A DNA stretch of 58,675 nt, taken from assembly GCA_003864575.1 (NCBI GenBank), contig BHES01000007.1, positions 1 to 58,675 on the forward strand, in the 5' to 3' direction. The position numbers were made by a program, and so were the translations under genes. Shown piece after piece: positions 28,227 through 37,818 of this stretch. The stretch comes from Enterobacterales bacterium (lineage in GTDB: Bacteria; Pseudomonadota; Gammaproteobacteria; Enterobacterales; Enterobacteriaceae). Positions within the stretch are counted from its first letter, which is position 1, and every line of letters begins with the position of its first letter. The notes under the pieces were generated by a model that was not told the origin of the DNA, ran no database searches, and was given only the letters and a program-made list of their open reading frames with translations.

Positions 28227-29996
28227 ATGAATGCATTGCGCCGAAAGTGGCAGGGGTTGCCGCGCAGTCTTGTGGTATTGATAACAACCCTCGTTATTTA
28301 CATCCCGCTGTCGTTTATCGTTATACAAAGTTTTCTATCAGCACCGTTTTTTTCACCGTCAAAAGTCTTCAGTCTTGAAGCCTTTGAATTTATCTTCACC
28401 GATCCCGACTTTTATAAGGCGCTGAAAAGCGGATTTATACTGGCATTCGGGCTGGTAGTTATCTCTATTCCGCTTGGCGGAATACTGGCCTTCCTGATGG
28501 TGCGTACCGATTTACCCGGTCGCCGTCTGATTGAGCCGCTGATCCTGGTGCCGATCTTTGTGTCGCCAATGGTCCTCGGTTTTGGCTATGTGGTTGCCGC
28601 CGGGCCGGTGGGGTTCTTCTCGCTGTGGGCGGAATCCCTGTTTGGTTTTGTTCCCTGGAACATTTATGACATGTCGAGCATCGTGGTGATCGCCGGTCTG
28701 ACCCACGTTCCTCATGCCTACCTCTATATCTCTTCTGCGTTGCGAAGCGTCGGTTCCGACGTGGAAGAGGCCGCGCGTACCGCCGGTGCTTCCCCGCTGC
28801 AAGTGATGACGGCGGTCAGCTTGCCGATGGTACGTCCGGCTATTTTGTATGCCACCGTATTGCTGTTTTTCCTCGGGCTGGAAGTCTTTGGTCTGATGCT
28901 GGTACTCGGCGATCCTGAAGGCAACATGGTGTTGGCGACCTACCTCTACCAACTGACCAATAAACTCGGTACGCCGTCTTATCACCTGATGGCTGCCGTC
29001 GCCGTGGTGCTTATCTGTATTACCATTCCGTTGGTGATGTTGCAGCGACGCCTGATGCGTACCGCCAACCGCTTTGTAACCGTCAAGGGCAAAGCGTCAC
29101 AGGCCCGTGCTTTACCGCTCGGAAAATGGCGGTGGGTAGCCGGTGCGGTGGTGGCGTTCTGGCTGACGGTGACGATTGGCGTGCCGCTGGTGGGCGTTGT
29201 CTTACGTGCCTTTATTTCCAACTGGGGCGTGGGCGTATCGATTTGGGATGAGCTCTCGCTCAATACCTTCCGCACTATCTGGGAGCAACCCAATCTGCTG
29301 CGGGCGATCGTCAACTCCATGAGCATCGGGGTTATCGGTGGCGCGTTGGCCGTGGGCTGCTATCTGTTTATCGGTATCGCCATGCACCGTAAACCAGACG
29401 GCGTGACGCGTTTTCTCGACTACAGCGTGCTGGTGCCGCGTGCGGTGCCGGGTTTGCTGGCCGGTCTGGCGTTTCTGTGGGTCTTCCTGTTCCTGCCGAT
29501 GTGGCTTGATAACTCGCTTAAATCTGGCTGGTTGTCGGATATGTGGTGGTCACAGTGGATGCGCGACAACCTGGTGGTGTGGCTGCGATCGCTGCGTAGC
29601 ACCATTTTCAGCGTCTGGCTGGCGTACACGGTGGTGTGGATGGCGTATGGCCTGCGGTTGATCTCCTCGACGTTATTGCAGGTTGGTCCCGAGTTGGAAG
29701 AAGCGGCGCGCAGTACCGGTGCCACCCGTGGACAAATCACCCGCCACGTCACTATCCCACTGTCGCGTTACGGGCTGATTGGCTCATGGCTGCTGATGTT
29801 CCTGATTTTTGAGCGCGAATACTCGACGGGGGTTTACCTGCTTTCACCAGGTACCGAGACCATCGGCTCGATGCTGGTCTCCCTGTGGGCGGCTGGTGCT
29901 ATTGATATCGTCGCTGCGCTCTCCTTTATTAACATCCTTTTGGTGGTGTTAGGTCTGGGTATTGCCTTACGTTTCGGAGTGAAATTACATGATTGA
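28227..29996 (+). CDS. ABC transporter permease, two fused binding-protein-dependent domains
   Basis: An inner-membrane permease of the ferric-iron/AfuB type, with both halves in one 589-residue chain. Each half has about six membrane helices and an EAA loop that contacts the ATPase: VEEAARTAGASPLQV near residue 180 and LEEAARSTGATRGQI near 495. The N-terminus is cytoplasmic and basic (MNALRRKWQGLPRS). It overlaps the ATPase gene by 8 bp. The substrate is not readable from the sequence and follows that of the binding protein. Confidence 0.92.
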   Translation: MNALRRKWQGLPRSLVVLITTLVIYIPLSFIVIQSFLSAPFFSPSKVFSLEAFEFIFTDPDFYKALKSGFILAFGLVVISIPLGGILAFLMVRTDLPGRRLIEPLILVPIFVSPMVLGFGYVVAAGPVGFFSLWAESLFGFVPWNIYDMSSIVVIAGLTHVPHAYLYISSALRSVGSDVEEAARTAGASPLQVMTAVSLPMVRPAILYATVLLFFLGLEVFGLMLVLGDPEGNMVLATYLYQLTNKLGTPSYHLMAAVAVVLICITIPLVMLQRRLMRTANRFVTVKGKASQARALPLGKWRWVAGAVVAFWLTVTIGVPLVGVVLRAFISNWGVGVSIWDELSLNTFRTIWEQPNLLRAIVNSMSIGVIGGALAVGCYLFIGIAMHRKPDGVTRFLDYSVLVPRAVPGLLAGLAFLWVFLFLPMWLDNSLKSGWLSDMWWSQWMRDNLVVWLRSLRSTIFSVWLAYTVVWMAYGLRLISSTLLQVGPELEEAARSTGATRGQITRHVTIPLSRYGLIGSWLLMFLIFEREYSTGVYLLSPGTETIGSMLVSLWAAGAIDIVAALSFINILLVVLGLGIALRFGVKLHD

Positions 29997-31059
29997 GCTA
30001 TCAGTAGATAACCTGCATCTGACCTACGGCGACAATCCGGTGCTGAAGGGCGTCTCCATGGATCTCAAGCGCGGCGAAGTGGTCTCATTGCTGGGGCCGT
30101 CGGGCAGCGGGAAAACCACGCTGCTGCGCGCCGTTGCCGGGCTGGAAAAACCGACGCAGGGCCGCATCATCATTGGTAAAAATACCGTGTATGACGGCAC
30201 TTCACGCAGCGAAATCCCGGCAGAAGAGCGCAACCTTGGGCTGGTCTTTCAGTCCTATGCGCTCTGGCCGCATAAAACCGTGTTTGAGAACGTGGCGTAT
30301 CCGCTAAAACTGCGAAAAGTTGCGTCGTCTGAACTTAACCAGCGGGTGCAGGCCGTGCTGGAACAGCTCGGTTTAGGCCATCTGGGCAAACGCCACCCGC
30401 ATCAGCTATCGGGTGGACAGCAACAGCGTGTGGCGATTGGCCGTGCGCTGGTGTATAACCCGCCGGTGATTTTACTCGATGAACCGTTGTCGAATCTGGA
30501 CGCCAAACTGCGCGAAGAGGCGCGGGTTTTCCTGCGTGAACTGATCATCAAACTGGGTTTGTCGGCCCTGATGGTGACGCATGATCAGAATGAAGCGATG
30601 GCCATTTCCGACCGCATCTTGTTGCTCAATAACGGCAAAATAGAGCAGCAGGGTACGCCGCAGGAAATGTACGGCTCTCCCAAAACGCTGTTCACCGCCG
30701 AATTCATGGGCAGTAACAACCGTCTGCACGGAAAAGTGACCGAAGTGACCGACGGCAAAGCCAGGATTGAAGGCAAAGACTGGGTCTTGTGGGGGCAGGC
30801 AGGTGATGGCGTGAAAGCCGGTGAGGAGGGAACCGCCGTTATCCGCGTAGAGCGAGTACGGATGGGCGACAACCCGGACGGCAATCAGATCGAACTTCCG
30901 CTGCTGACCAGCATGTACCTCGGTGATCGCTGGGAATATCTGTTCCGTACCGTAGCCGAAGATTTCGTGGTTCGTGCCTATGGAACCGATGTGCGCAGTC
31001 AGGAGATGTGCCGCCTTTCTCTGCCGGTTGAACACCTGTGGATCTTCCCTAAAGGATGA
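29989..31059 (+). CDS. ABC transporter ATP-binding protein (FbpC/AfuC type)
   Basis: A cytoplasmic ATPase driving the importer encoded just upstream. Walker A is [11 protein letters not shown] near residue 36, the Q-loop FQSYALWPH, the signature LSGGQQQRVAIGRAL near 139, Walker B VILLDEPLSNLD and the H-loop MVTHDQ. The C-terminal 115 or so residues form a TOBE regulatory domain (ends HLWIFPKG). It has 356 residues. It is the last gene of the three-gene unit; no clear terminator follows. Confidence 0.95.
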   Translation: MIELSVDNLHLTYGDNPVLKGVSMDLKRGEVVSLLGPSGSGKTTLLRAVAGLEKPTQGRIIIGKNTVYDGTSRSEIPAEERNLGLVFQSYALWPHKTVFENVAYPLKLRKVASSELNQRVQAVLEQLGLGHLGKRHPHQLSGGQQQRVAIGRALVYNPPVILLDEPLSNLDAKLREEARVFLRELIIKLGLSALMVTHDQNEAMAISDRILLLNNGKIEQQGTPQEMYGSPKTLFTAEFMGSNNRLHGKVTEVTDGKARIEGKDWVLWGQAGDGVKAGEEGTAVIRVERVRMGDNPDGNQIELPLLTSMYLGDRWEYLFRTVAEDFVVRAYGTDVRSQEMCRLSLPVEHLWIFPKG

Positions 31060-31370
31060 ATTAGACCGAAGGTCGCTTGACACTCGCAGGGGGAATAGAC
31101 AAATTAGTGCTTTCGGTGCTTTCTGGAAATGGTATATTTTCAGTGGTGCATGGCGTGAGGGGAAAGTCGGTGTAGTCACGGGGGTTTATGCCATGCTTTA
31201 TAGTTTTCTGAAATATTTTAAAGCCTGGTATAAGAAACCATAATAATTTTTTGGAAAATACCTAGAGGTTAATATAGGCAATATCTATCGATTGTTTAAA
31301 TGACGAGAAATGTATTCATGCAAGTTATGCAGAAATATATTCCCCGTCACTGTGCTATTTCAGCATCATA
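31060..31370. other. 311-bp gap between the ABC operon and the hydrogenase island
   Basis: This is AT-rich compared with its neighbours and lies between two convergent operons. I see a 7-bp inverted repeat, GCATGGC (31148-31154) with GCCATGC (31190-31196), possibly a weak terminator of the ABC operon. There is also a 16-codon reading frame (31195 region, MLYSFLKYF) that I do not call. No gene, promoter or mobile-element end is supported. Confidence 0.5.
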
Positions 31371-32396
31371 TTAGACGCCCAGTTTGTCGTAACCTTTCCA
31401 GTGGTAGTTGACCGCGGATATCCCCCAGAAGAGGATAAACAACGCCACGGCGGCGTAGCCCACGCTGCCCATATTTTCATTCAGGCGGTCAATTAACTGC
31501 CAGCCACCCTGGTGCCAGTTGAATTTATCGGCCAGTAATCCAAGGGCTTCCAGCCCGCCGATGAACAGGGCAATGATCACGCTGGTGGCTGTAATGGTCA
31601 TATTGTAATAAAGCTTGCGCACCGGCTTGTCGAAAGCCCAGCCGTAAGCGCCGACCATAACAAAATTGTCCAATGAATCGATAAGTGCCATGCCGCTGGC
31701 GAACAGTGCGGGGAATACCATGATGCTCCAAACCGACATGCCGGAGGATGCACCTGCTGCCGATATGCCCAGTAAGCCAATCTCTGTTGCGGTATCAAAA
31801 CCTAAACCGAACAGAAAACCGACCAGATACATCTGCCAGCTGCGGTTGACCAATCTGAAGGCAAAGCGGAAAACTTTGGTCATCACACCACCCACAATAG
31901 CCTCGCCATGTTCAGTCTGACTGAATGGCACGCCGCGCTTTGCCTGTCCGAAACGGCGCCAGACGTCGCGCAGAATCGCGGCATTGACGGCCGCCATCAG
32001 CAGTAAAAATAGCGCCGATACCAACGTTCCAACGGTGCTGCCATAGTCGTGCAGCCAGCCTATCTTGTCACCAAACAACAAGGAGGTTGCGGCAATGGCC
32101 GCGCAGGCGATCACCACAATACTTGAGTGGCCGAGGGAGAAGTAGGCTCCGACAGCGACCGGCCGCTGACCCTGTTGCATCAGTTTACGGGTGACATTGT
32201 CAATGGCGGCAATATGGTCAGCATCGACTGCATGGCGCAGCCCGTAACCGTAAGCCAGCAAGGCGGCAGCGATAAGTCCTGCGTGGTGACTGAAAAGGAC
32301 GAAGGCCCAGACCCATGCTACGACGTTGAGCGCCACGAGGCCAAGCAGCAGCCAGAAAGCACGACGGTGCGTGTGAAAAAATGTGCGGTTAATCAT
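31371..32396 (-). CDS. NiCoT-family nickel/cobalt permease
   Basis: An eight-helix inner-membrane nickel importer of the HoxN/NixA type. The signature helix II motif [14 protein letters not shown] (H-x4-D-H) is present, with [10 protein letters not shown] and [13 protein letters not shown] as the other conserved family motifs. ATG 32396 ([12 protein letters not shown]) is chosen for its AAGGAT site; it overlaps the hypF stop by 8 bp, and the product has 341 residues. Its position as last gene of hydN-fdhF-hypF indicates that it feeds nickel to NiFe hydrogenase maturation. E. coli uses NikABCDE instead, encoded elsewhere. Confidence 0.92.
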   Translation of the reverse strand: MINRTFFHTHRRAFWLLLGLVALNVVAWVWAFVLFSHHAGLIAAALLAYGYGLRHAVDADHIAAIDNVTRKLMQQGQRPVAVGAYFSLGHSSIVVIACAAIAATSLLFGDKIGWLHDYGSTVGTLVSALFLLLMAAVNAAILRDVWRRFGQAKRGVPFSQTEHGEAIVGGVMTKVFRFAFRLVNRSWQMYLVGFLFGLGFDTATEIGLLGISAAGASSGMSVWSIMVFPALFASGMALIDSLDNFVMVGAYGWAFDKPVRKLYYNMTITATSVIIALFIGGLEALGLLADKFNWHQGGWQLIDRLNENMGSVGYAAVALFILFWGISAVNYHWKGYDKLGV

Positions 32397-34707
32397 GAGA
32401 ATCCTTAGGTAAATCTGATCTGATTGAAGACTGAATTCGGGCACAGGCCACCATGGCCTGGCCTAGCGCCAGCCCACCGTCACCGGCAGGGATCGCCTGC
32501 GGGGTGAGAACGTGGAGCGGGGCTAAATGTTTGAGAAGACATTGACGCAGCAACGCGTTGTGAAGAACGCCCCCTCCCAGCGCCACGGTTTGCAGGCCGT
32601 GCAGGCGTGCGGCATGGTGGGCCATATTGGCGAAACCCTGAGCCAGCGCGTCATGAAATGCCCATGCGCGGGCAGGGCGCGGTGCTTGCCAGTGAAGCCA
32701 CTGTTGCCAGAAACCCGCCAGATCCAACACAAGCCCTGTTGCTGTTTTTAACAGGTTGACTGTGATGGGATGAGGCTGTCCCTGTGCCGACTGGGCCAGT
32801 GCCTGCAAGCGGCAAGCGGCTTCCCCTTCCCAACTGAGCGTTTGCGGTGCGCAACCCAGAGCCGCCGCTACCGCGTCAAACAATCGCCCGCAGGAGGAAG
32901 CCAGAGGTGTATTCACCCCCCCAGCGATGGCTTTTTCCAGCGGCTGCCACGGCTGAGTTAATAGTCCGGCGGCTTCGGGATATTTTTGCCAGCCAGGTAC
33001 AAAACGTAACCACTGGGCCAGCTGATTGCGCCACGGTTGCAGCGCAGCGCGCTCACCTCCGGGTAATGCTACGGCAGGGAGTCCACCAAGATGTTCGCAA
33101 TGCAGATAGTCCACCAACAAACACTCCCCGCCCCAAAGTTGCCCCTTTTCTCCGTAGCCGAGGCCATCGAGTGCCAGACCGATGACCGGCCCGCCATGCA
33201 GCGGCCAGCGGTGTTCGGCCATACAGGCGGCAAGATGTGCATGATGATGCAGCACTTCAGTTCGGGGTAAGGCCTGCTGTTGCGCCCATTGATGGCTGAC
33301 ATATCCCGGATGGGCGTCACAGACCAGTTGTTGTGGCTGGCAGCCGAAAAGGCGGGATAAATGTTCGGTTGCCTGTTGCCACTGCACAAAAATATCGCTT
33401 CGCTCAAGCGACCCAATGTGTGCGCTCAGCACCGCCTGTTTCCCGTGGATGAAACAGAATGTGTTCTTCAGATCACCACCTAAAGCCAGTAAGGGCGGCG
33501 GTTCGGTGAATCCCGGCGGCAGATCGATGGCGTCAGGCACAAAACCGCGTGCCCGGCGTATCATCTCGGGTTTCCCGCCAGTAAAGCGCATCACGGAATC
33601 ATCGGCGCGCTGCACAATATCCCGGTCATGCAGCAGCCATAAATCTGCAATACCGGTCAGCTGTGTCAGCGCCTGCTGATGCGTTAACGCTGGTGCGCGG
33701 CCCGATGAATTGCCGGACGTCATGACCAGCGGGGAATTCATCTGCTGCATGATTAAATGCTGTAGCGGGGAGGACGGCAGCATCAGCCCGACCTCATTCA
33801 AATCCGGCGCAATTTCCTGGCAAAGCGGCGATGATGCAGCAAAAGGCACCAGCACAATCGGCGCGGCCGCGGATTGTAACAATGCCTGAACATCAAACAA
33901 CGGCGCGGCGTCGGTGCATGTAGCCAGCCAGTGGCTGTTCGGCAGCATGACGCCAAAAGGTTGAGTGGGGCGTATTTTGCGTTCGCGTAAACGAACCACG
34001 GCCAGTTGTGAGGTGGCGTCGCAGGCCAGATGAAAACCGCCGAGTCCTTTGATGGCGACAATGCCGCCTTCGCGCAGCGTTTCGACCGCCAGCGTTAATG
34101 CATCATCACCTTTTGCCAGCGGCACGCCGTCAGCATGGCTGGCAAATAGGGTGGGTCCGCAGTTTGGACAGGCGACGGGCTGGGCGTGAAAACGCCGTTC
34201 AGCCGGACTGCTATATTCTTTTGCACAGGCATCGCACAACGGAAAATCAGCCATCGAGGTGGCGGCGCGGTCGTAAGGCATTTGCCGGATGATCGTGAAA
34301 CGCGGACCACAGTGGGTACAGTTGAGAAAAGGGTAGTGATAGCGACGGTCTTGCGGGTCATTCATCTCGCGCAGACAGTCCGGGCAGGTCGCGGCGTCGG
34401 GCACGACCTGAGTGTTCATCTGTCCCGTCTGGCTTTCCCTGATGTCAAACGCTTGTACCGGGGTGAGCCAGGAGAAAAGACGCAGGCTGATGCTGTCAAT
34501 GTGCGCCAGCGGCGGGCAGTGCTGGTACAGCTCGTGCAGCAGTTCTTCAACATTCACCGGTTGCAGCAGGCGAATTTCTACGCCCTGGTTATCGTTATGG
34601 ACTTCACCTTTAAGCTGTAAACGCTGGGCAAGCTGCCAGATGAAAGGGCGAAAACCTACCCCCTGAACTTTCCCGCTGACGCGAACCAACAAACCGGGAG
34701 CAGACAT
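32389..34707 (-). CDS. hypF: Carbamoyltransferase HypF (NiFe hydrogenase maturation)
   Basis: Uses carbamoyl phosphate and ATP to carbamoylate the HypE C-terminal cysteine, the first step in making the CN ligands of the NiFe site. The domains in order are acylphosphatase ([13 protein letters not shown]), two zinc fingers (CPDCLREM with [14 protein letters not shown] with CPNCGP, about 110-185), YrdC-like (about 205-385) and Kae1/TobZ-like carbamoyltransferase with [13 protein letters not shown] and [10 protein letters not shown]. It has 772 residues (E. coli 750). It lies 48 bp after fdhF, with a hairpin in the gap, and overlaps the nickel permease gene. Confidence 0.97.
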   Translation of the reverse strand: MSAPGLLVRVSGKVQGVGFRPFIWQLAQRLQLKGEVHNDNQGVEIRLLQPVNVEELLHELYQHCPPLAHIDSISLRLFSWLTPVQAFDIRESQTGQMNTQVVPDAATCPDCLREMNDPQDRRYHYPFLNCTHCGPRFTIIRQMPYDRAATSMADFPLCDACAKEYSSPAERRFHAQPVACPNCGPTLFASHADGVPLAKGDDALTLAVETLREGGIVAIKGLGGFHLACDATSQLAVVRLRERKIRPTQPFGVMLPNSHWLATCTDAAPLFDVQALLQSAAAPIVLVPFAASSPLCQEIAPDLNEVGLMLPSSPLQHLIMQQMNSPLVMTSGNSSGRAPALTHQQALTQLTGIADLWLLHDRDIVQRADDSVMRFTGGKPEMIRRARGFVPDAIDLPPGFTEPPPLLALGGDLKNTFCFIHGKQAVLSAHIGSLERSDIFVQWQQATEHLSRLFGCQPQQLVCDAHPGYVSHQWAQQQALPRTEVLHHHAHLAACMAEHRWPLHGGPVIGLALDGLGYGEKGQLWGGECLLVDYLHCEHLGGLPAVALPGGERAALQPWRNQLAQWLRFVPGWQKYPEAAGLLTQPWQPLEKAIAGGVNTPLASSCGRLFDAVAAALGCAPQTLSWEGEAACRLQALAQSAQGQPHPITVNLLKTATGLVLDLAGFWQQWLHWQAPRPARAWAFHDALAQGFANMAHHAARLHGLQTVALGGGVLHNALLRQCLLKHLAPLHVLTPQAIPAGDGGLALGQAMVACARIQSSIRSDLPKDSHD

Positions 34708-34721
34708 AAACGTTCCTTACT

Positions 34722-34745
34722 AAAATACCTCCCCAAGAGGGGAGG
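34722..34745 (-). terminator. Hairpin between fdhF and hypF
   Basis: CCTCCCC pairs with GGGGAGG around an AAGA tetraloop. On the minus strand it is followed by TATTTTAG, a short U-rich tail. It may act as an attenuator that lowers hypF and nickel-permease expression relative to fdhF, or as a 3' stabiliser of the fdhF message. Confidence 0.6.
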
Positions 34746-34754
34746 CATAAAACA

Positions 34755-36929
34755 TCAGTCGACAGCAACGACTGGGATCACATCTTCAACGGCGCTGCGC
34801 AGGCGCGCTTTCATATCGCTGTAGGTTTGTTGGGCGTAGTTTTCGGCCCAGCGCTGATCGGCAATCTGCTCGACTTTCACCGCACAATATTTGGTTTCCG
34901 GCGTTTTAGAGATCGGATCCAAATTGTCCTGGGTCAGTTCATTACAGGCGCCAATCCACCACTGGTAGGTCATGTACACCGCACCAATATTGATGCGCTC
35001 GTTGTAGTTGGCGCGGGAAATAACTTTGCCACGGCGTGAGGCGACCCAGACCAGTTGCTGATCGCGGATACCCAGCGCTTCTGCGTCCTGCGGATGCATC
35101 TGCACGAAGCCCGGTTCATCGGCCAGCGTTTGCAGGGCGGCACAGTTACCGGTCATCGAGCGGCAGGAATAATGGCCGACTTCGCGCACCGTGCAGAGCA
35201 CCAGCGGATAATCACCGTCCGGCACTTCAGCCGGTGCGCGCCACGCGGTGGCAAACAGCTGGCCTTTGCCGGTTGGCGTATCAAAACGATTGTCTTGATA
35301 CAGGTACTGCGTTCCCGGGCTTTCCAGCGTGGTACACGGCCATTGAACATGGCCGAATGTGCCCATTTTTTCGTAGGTTGCGCCGTAGAACAGCGGGCAC
35401 AGCTCGCGCATTTCATCCCAGATTTCTTGATTGTCTTTGTAGTGCATCGGATAACCGAGTTCGGTGGCCAGCAGACTGATGATTTCCCAGTCGCGCTTGA
35501 CGTTGTACTTCGGTTCGATGGCTTTCTCGAAGCGTTGGAAACCCCGGTCGGCACAGGTAAACACGCCGCCGTGTTCGCCCCAAGAAGTTGCAGGCAGGAT
35601 CACATCCGCCTGTTCTGCCGTTTTGGTCATGAAAATGTCCTGCACCACCACAAATTCCAGCGCCTCAAACCCTTTGCGCACCAGACTCAAGTCGGCTTCA
35701 GTCTGCAACGGGTCTTCGCCCATGATGTAGTAGGCTTTGACATGGCCTTCTATCGCCAAATGTGGGATCTCAGTGATGCGATGGCCGACTTCCGGGTCCA
35801 TCTGGTTCACGTCGATGCCCCAGGCGTCGGCGAATTTGGCACGGATTTTCGCGTCAGTGACCGACTGATAACCCGGGAATTCGTTCGGCAGCACGCCCAT
35901 ATCACAGGCTCCCTGCACGTTATTCTGACCACGCACCGGCCCGACGCCGACGTTGGCGCGCCCGAGGTTCCCGGTCAACAAAGCCAATCCCGCCAGACCT
36001 TTTACAACGTCCACCGCCTGACCAAACTGCGTCACGCCCATTCCCCACATGATGGTGGCTGACGGTGCCGCAGCGTAAGTGCGCATCGCCTGACGAATTT
36101 GCTGGGCGGAAACACCGGTCTGCTCAGCCACCGCTTCAGGTGAATAATTTGCGACGTCTTTGCGGTACTGGTCGAAGCCTTCGGTATATTTGGCAACGTA
36201 GTCGTGGTCATACAGATTTTCTTCGATCAGTACATGCGCGAAGGCGTTGACCAGCGCCATATTGCAGCCGTTAGTGATTTGCAGATGCTGATCGGCGATG
36301 CGCGCGGTTTCGATACGACGCGGGTCGCATACAATGATTTGCGCGCCTTTCTCTTTGGCTTTGATCACGCGGCGAGCGACGATTGGGTGCGAATCTGCGC
36401 AGTTATAGCCGATCACCAGCAGACATTTGGAATTCTCGATATCGCCGATGGAATTACTCATCGCGCCGTTGCCAAGGGTGGCTTGCAAACCGGCGACTGA
36501 CGGGCCGTGACAGACGCGGGCACAGCAGTCAACGTTGTTGGTGCCGATCACCGCACGGGCAAATTTCTGCATCACATAGTTGGTTTCATTACCGGTGCCA
36601 CGGGAGGAACCGGTATGCATAATCGAGCGCGGGCCGTGTTTTTGTTTGATCTCTTTCAGGCGTTGCGCGGTGTAACGGATGGCCTCATCCCAGCTGACAG
36701 CCTCGAATTTTCCGCCTTTTTGACGGCGGATCAACGGCTGTGTCAGACGGGGAGTCAGCAATTTGGTGTCATTGAGAAAATCCCAGCCGTAATAGCCTTT
36801 CAGGCACAGTTCGCCCTGATTGGTCACGCCATTGGCGGCTTCTGCGCGGATAATTTTGCCGTTATCCACAACCAGATTCATTTTGCATCCCGCCCCGCAA
36901 TATGGGCAGACAGTGGTGATCTTTTTCAT
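34755..36929 (-). CDS. fdhF: Formate dehydrogenase H (FdhF), cysteine form
   Basis: Oxidises formate to CO2 at a bis-MGD molybdenum centre and passes electrons through one 4Fe-4S cluster to HycB. The N-terminal cluster ligands are CPYCGAGC and C42 of GELCLKG. The active-site segment reads NNVDCCARVCHGPSVAG: residue 140, selenocysteine (UGA) in E. coli, is Cys encoded by TGT at 36510-36512. His141 and the Arg of PVRGQNNVQGACDMG are kept. It has 724 residues (E. coli 715). ATG 36929 is preferred over ATG 36935 because GAGGAAGG directly abuts the latter. It lies downstream of hydN and is likely induced with the FHL regulon. Confidence 0.97.
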   Translation of the reverse strand: MKKITTVCPYCGAGCKMNLVVDNGKIIRAEAANGVTNQGELCLKGYYGWDFLNDTKLLTPRLTQPLIRRQKGGKFEAVSWDEAIRYTAQRLKEIKQKHGPRSIMHTGSSRGTGNETNYVMQKFARAVIGTNNVDCCARVCHGPSVAGLQATLGNGAMSNSIGDIENSKCLLVIGYNCADSHPIVARRVIKAKEKGAQIIVCDPRRIETARIADQHLQITNGCNMALVNAFAHVLIEENLYDHDYVAKYTEGFDQYRKDVANYSPEAVAEQTGVSAQQIRQAMRTYAAAPSATIMWGMGVTQFGQAVDVVKGLAGLALLTGNLGRANVGVGPVRGQNNVQGACDMGVLPNEFPGYQSVTDAKIRAKFADAWGIDVNQMDPEVGHRITEIPHLAIEGHVKAYYIMGEDPLQTEADLSLVRKGFEALEFVVVQDIFMTKTAEQADVILPATSWGEHGGVFTCADRGFQRFEKAIEPKYNVKRDWEIISLLATELGYPMHYKDNQEIWDEMRELCPLFYGATYEKMGTFGHVQWPCTTLESPGTQYLYQDNRFDTPTGKGQLFATAWRAPAEVPDGDYPLVLCTVREVGHYSCRSMTGNCAALQTLADEPGFVQMHPQDAEALGIRDQQLVWVASRRGKVISRANYNERINIGAVYMTYQWWIGACNELTQDNLDPISKTPETKYCAVKVEQIADQRWAENYAQQTYSDMKARLRSAVEDVIPVVAVD

Positions 36930-36952
36930 GTTCATCCTTCCTCTATCCGAGG

Positions 36953-37498
36953 TTAAAACAGCAGGGGGGAGGTACTATCGAGCGCAGCGCGGCGGCGTTT
37001 TTCTGCGTTCATTTCCTGTAAATGGTTCCGGTCGATGGCGAACAGTGCCTTGGTCGGGCAGATTTCCATGCAGGCCGGGCCGCCAGCGCGGGCGTGGCAC
37101 AGGTCGCACTTATGCGCTTCGGCTTTATCAGAGGTCGCGGTCATAGCCGCACCGTTCTGGCGGAAAATGGGTTTGGTGACGACTTCCATCGCGCCGTACG
37201 GACAGGCCACGACGCAAGTTTTGCAGCCGATGCAGCGTTCCTGCATCACCTGAACGCGGTCGCCGACACGGCTGATAGCGCCGTTCGGGCAAACATTGGC
37301 GCAGGGCGCATCTTCACACTGACGACACATTACGGCCGTGCTGAGATTGACGCCTTTAATCACATGCAAACGCGGCGCAAACGTGGCGACATTCAGCAGC
37401 GAGATATCCTGCGATTCACTGTGAGCCATGACGCAGGCAATTTCACAGGTACGGCAGCCGATACATTTCTTAGGATCGGCGATGATAAACCGGTTCAT
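36953..37498 (-). CDS. hydN: Ferredoxin-like electron carrier HydN
   Basis: A four-cluster 4Fe-4S protein linked to FDH-H activity and electron transfer. The motifs are CIGCRTCEIAC, CRQCEDAPCANVCPNGA, CIGCKTCVVACPYGA and CDLCHARAGGPACMEICPTKA. ATG 37498 (MNRFIIADPKKC) has GGAGA upstream and gives 181 residues (E. coli about 175); the longer open frame is not used. It is a paralogue of HycB in this window. It heads the hydN-fdhF-hypF-nickel permease unit and has FhlA-type palindromes 250-320 bp upstream. Confidence 0.95.
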   Translation of the reverse strand: MNRFIIADPKKCIGCRTCEIACVMAHSESQDISLLNVATFAPRLHVIKGVNLSTAVMCRQCEDAPCANVCPNGAISRVGDRVQVMQERCIGCKTCVVACPYGAMEVVTKPIFRQNGAAMTATSDKAEAHKCDLCHARAGGPACMEICPTKALFAIDRNHLQEMNAEKRRRAALDSTSPLLF

Positions 37499-37818
37499 AA
37501 TTTCGTCTCCAAATCTCCGTCGCCCTTGACGCTGCAGGTGTGTTGGCTGCACTTACTCGCCCGAATCACTGACTTCTGTCAGCTCATCGGGACTCTTTCG
37601 TTTGCCGCCTTCCTGCAACGCCAATGACTTTGGAGATTATGTATTCAGTTTTAAACTTCTTCAGCTATCGGTTATACATAAACCATGCCAGTTTTTCGGC
37701 TTGGTTTTTATCGTTTATATTCATAGTGTTATGCGGGATTTTTCCGTCAGTGACGAAATTCGCCACTGACGTCATGTCTGCTTCGTCACTACCTCGACAG
37801 TTGTGTCGAAAGTCAGTG
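37499..37818 (-). promoter_or_regulatory. hydN upstream region (320 bp between hycI and hydN)
   Basis: No gene lies here. The hycI-proximal part (37749-37809) holds FhlA-type inverted repeats, listed separately. Nearer hydN, a minus-strand GG-N10-GC pair (37549-37562; GGGCGAGTAAGTGC) has the spacing of a sigma-54 promoter but matches TGGCAC/TTGCA poorly. The rest is AT-rich with no other motif I recognise. Confidence 0.45.
37749..37809. promoter_or_regulatory. FhlA-type operator cluster upstream of hydN
   Basis: Two inverted repeats are present. AGTGACGAA (37749-37757) is the exact reverse complement of TTCGTCACT (37782-37790). TCGACAGTTGTGTCGA (37794-37809) has 6-bp arms. The half-sites TTCGTCA and TGTCGAAA recur in the two other regulatory gaps of the island (45442-45500 and 46084-46272), which is what expected FhlA upstream activating sequences would do. 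Confidence 0.65.

Noticed and set aside
31192-31242. A 16-codon frame reading MLYSFLKYFKAWYKKP after the ABC operon
   Set aside because: It has a hydrophobic-basic composition reminiscent of small membrane peptides, but no clear ribosome-binding site, and nothing supports translation.
26465-31370. A prophage or integrative element at the serT genes
   Set aside because: No integrase, excisionase, phage gene or clear attachment repeat was found; only the tRNA duplication hints at integration.
35055-36062. A 335-codon open frame on the plus strand opposite fdhF
   Set aside because: It is the antisense shadow of a highly conserved gene with high GC third positions; it has no ribosome-binding site and no recognisable domain.
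37549-37562. GG-N10-GC pair as the sigma-54 promoter of hydN
   Set aside because: The spacing is right, but both hexamer-like elements match poorly; kept only as a note, not as a called promoter.
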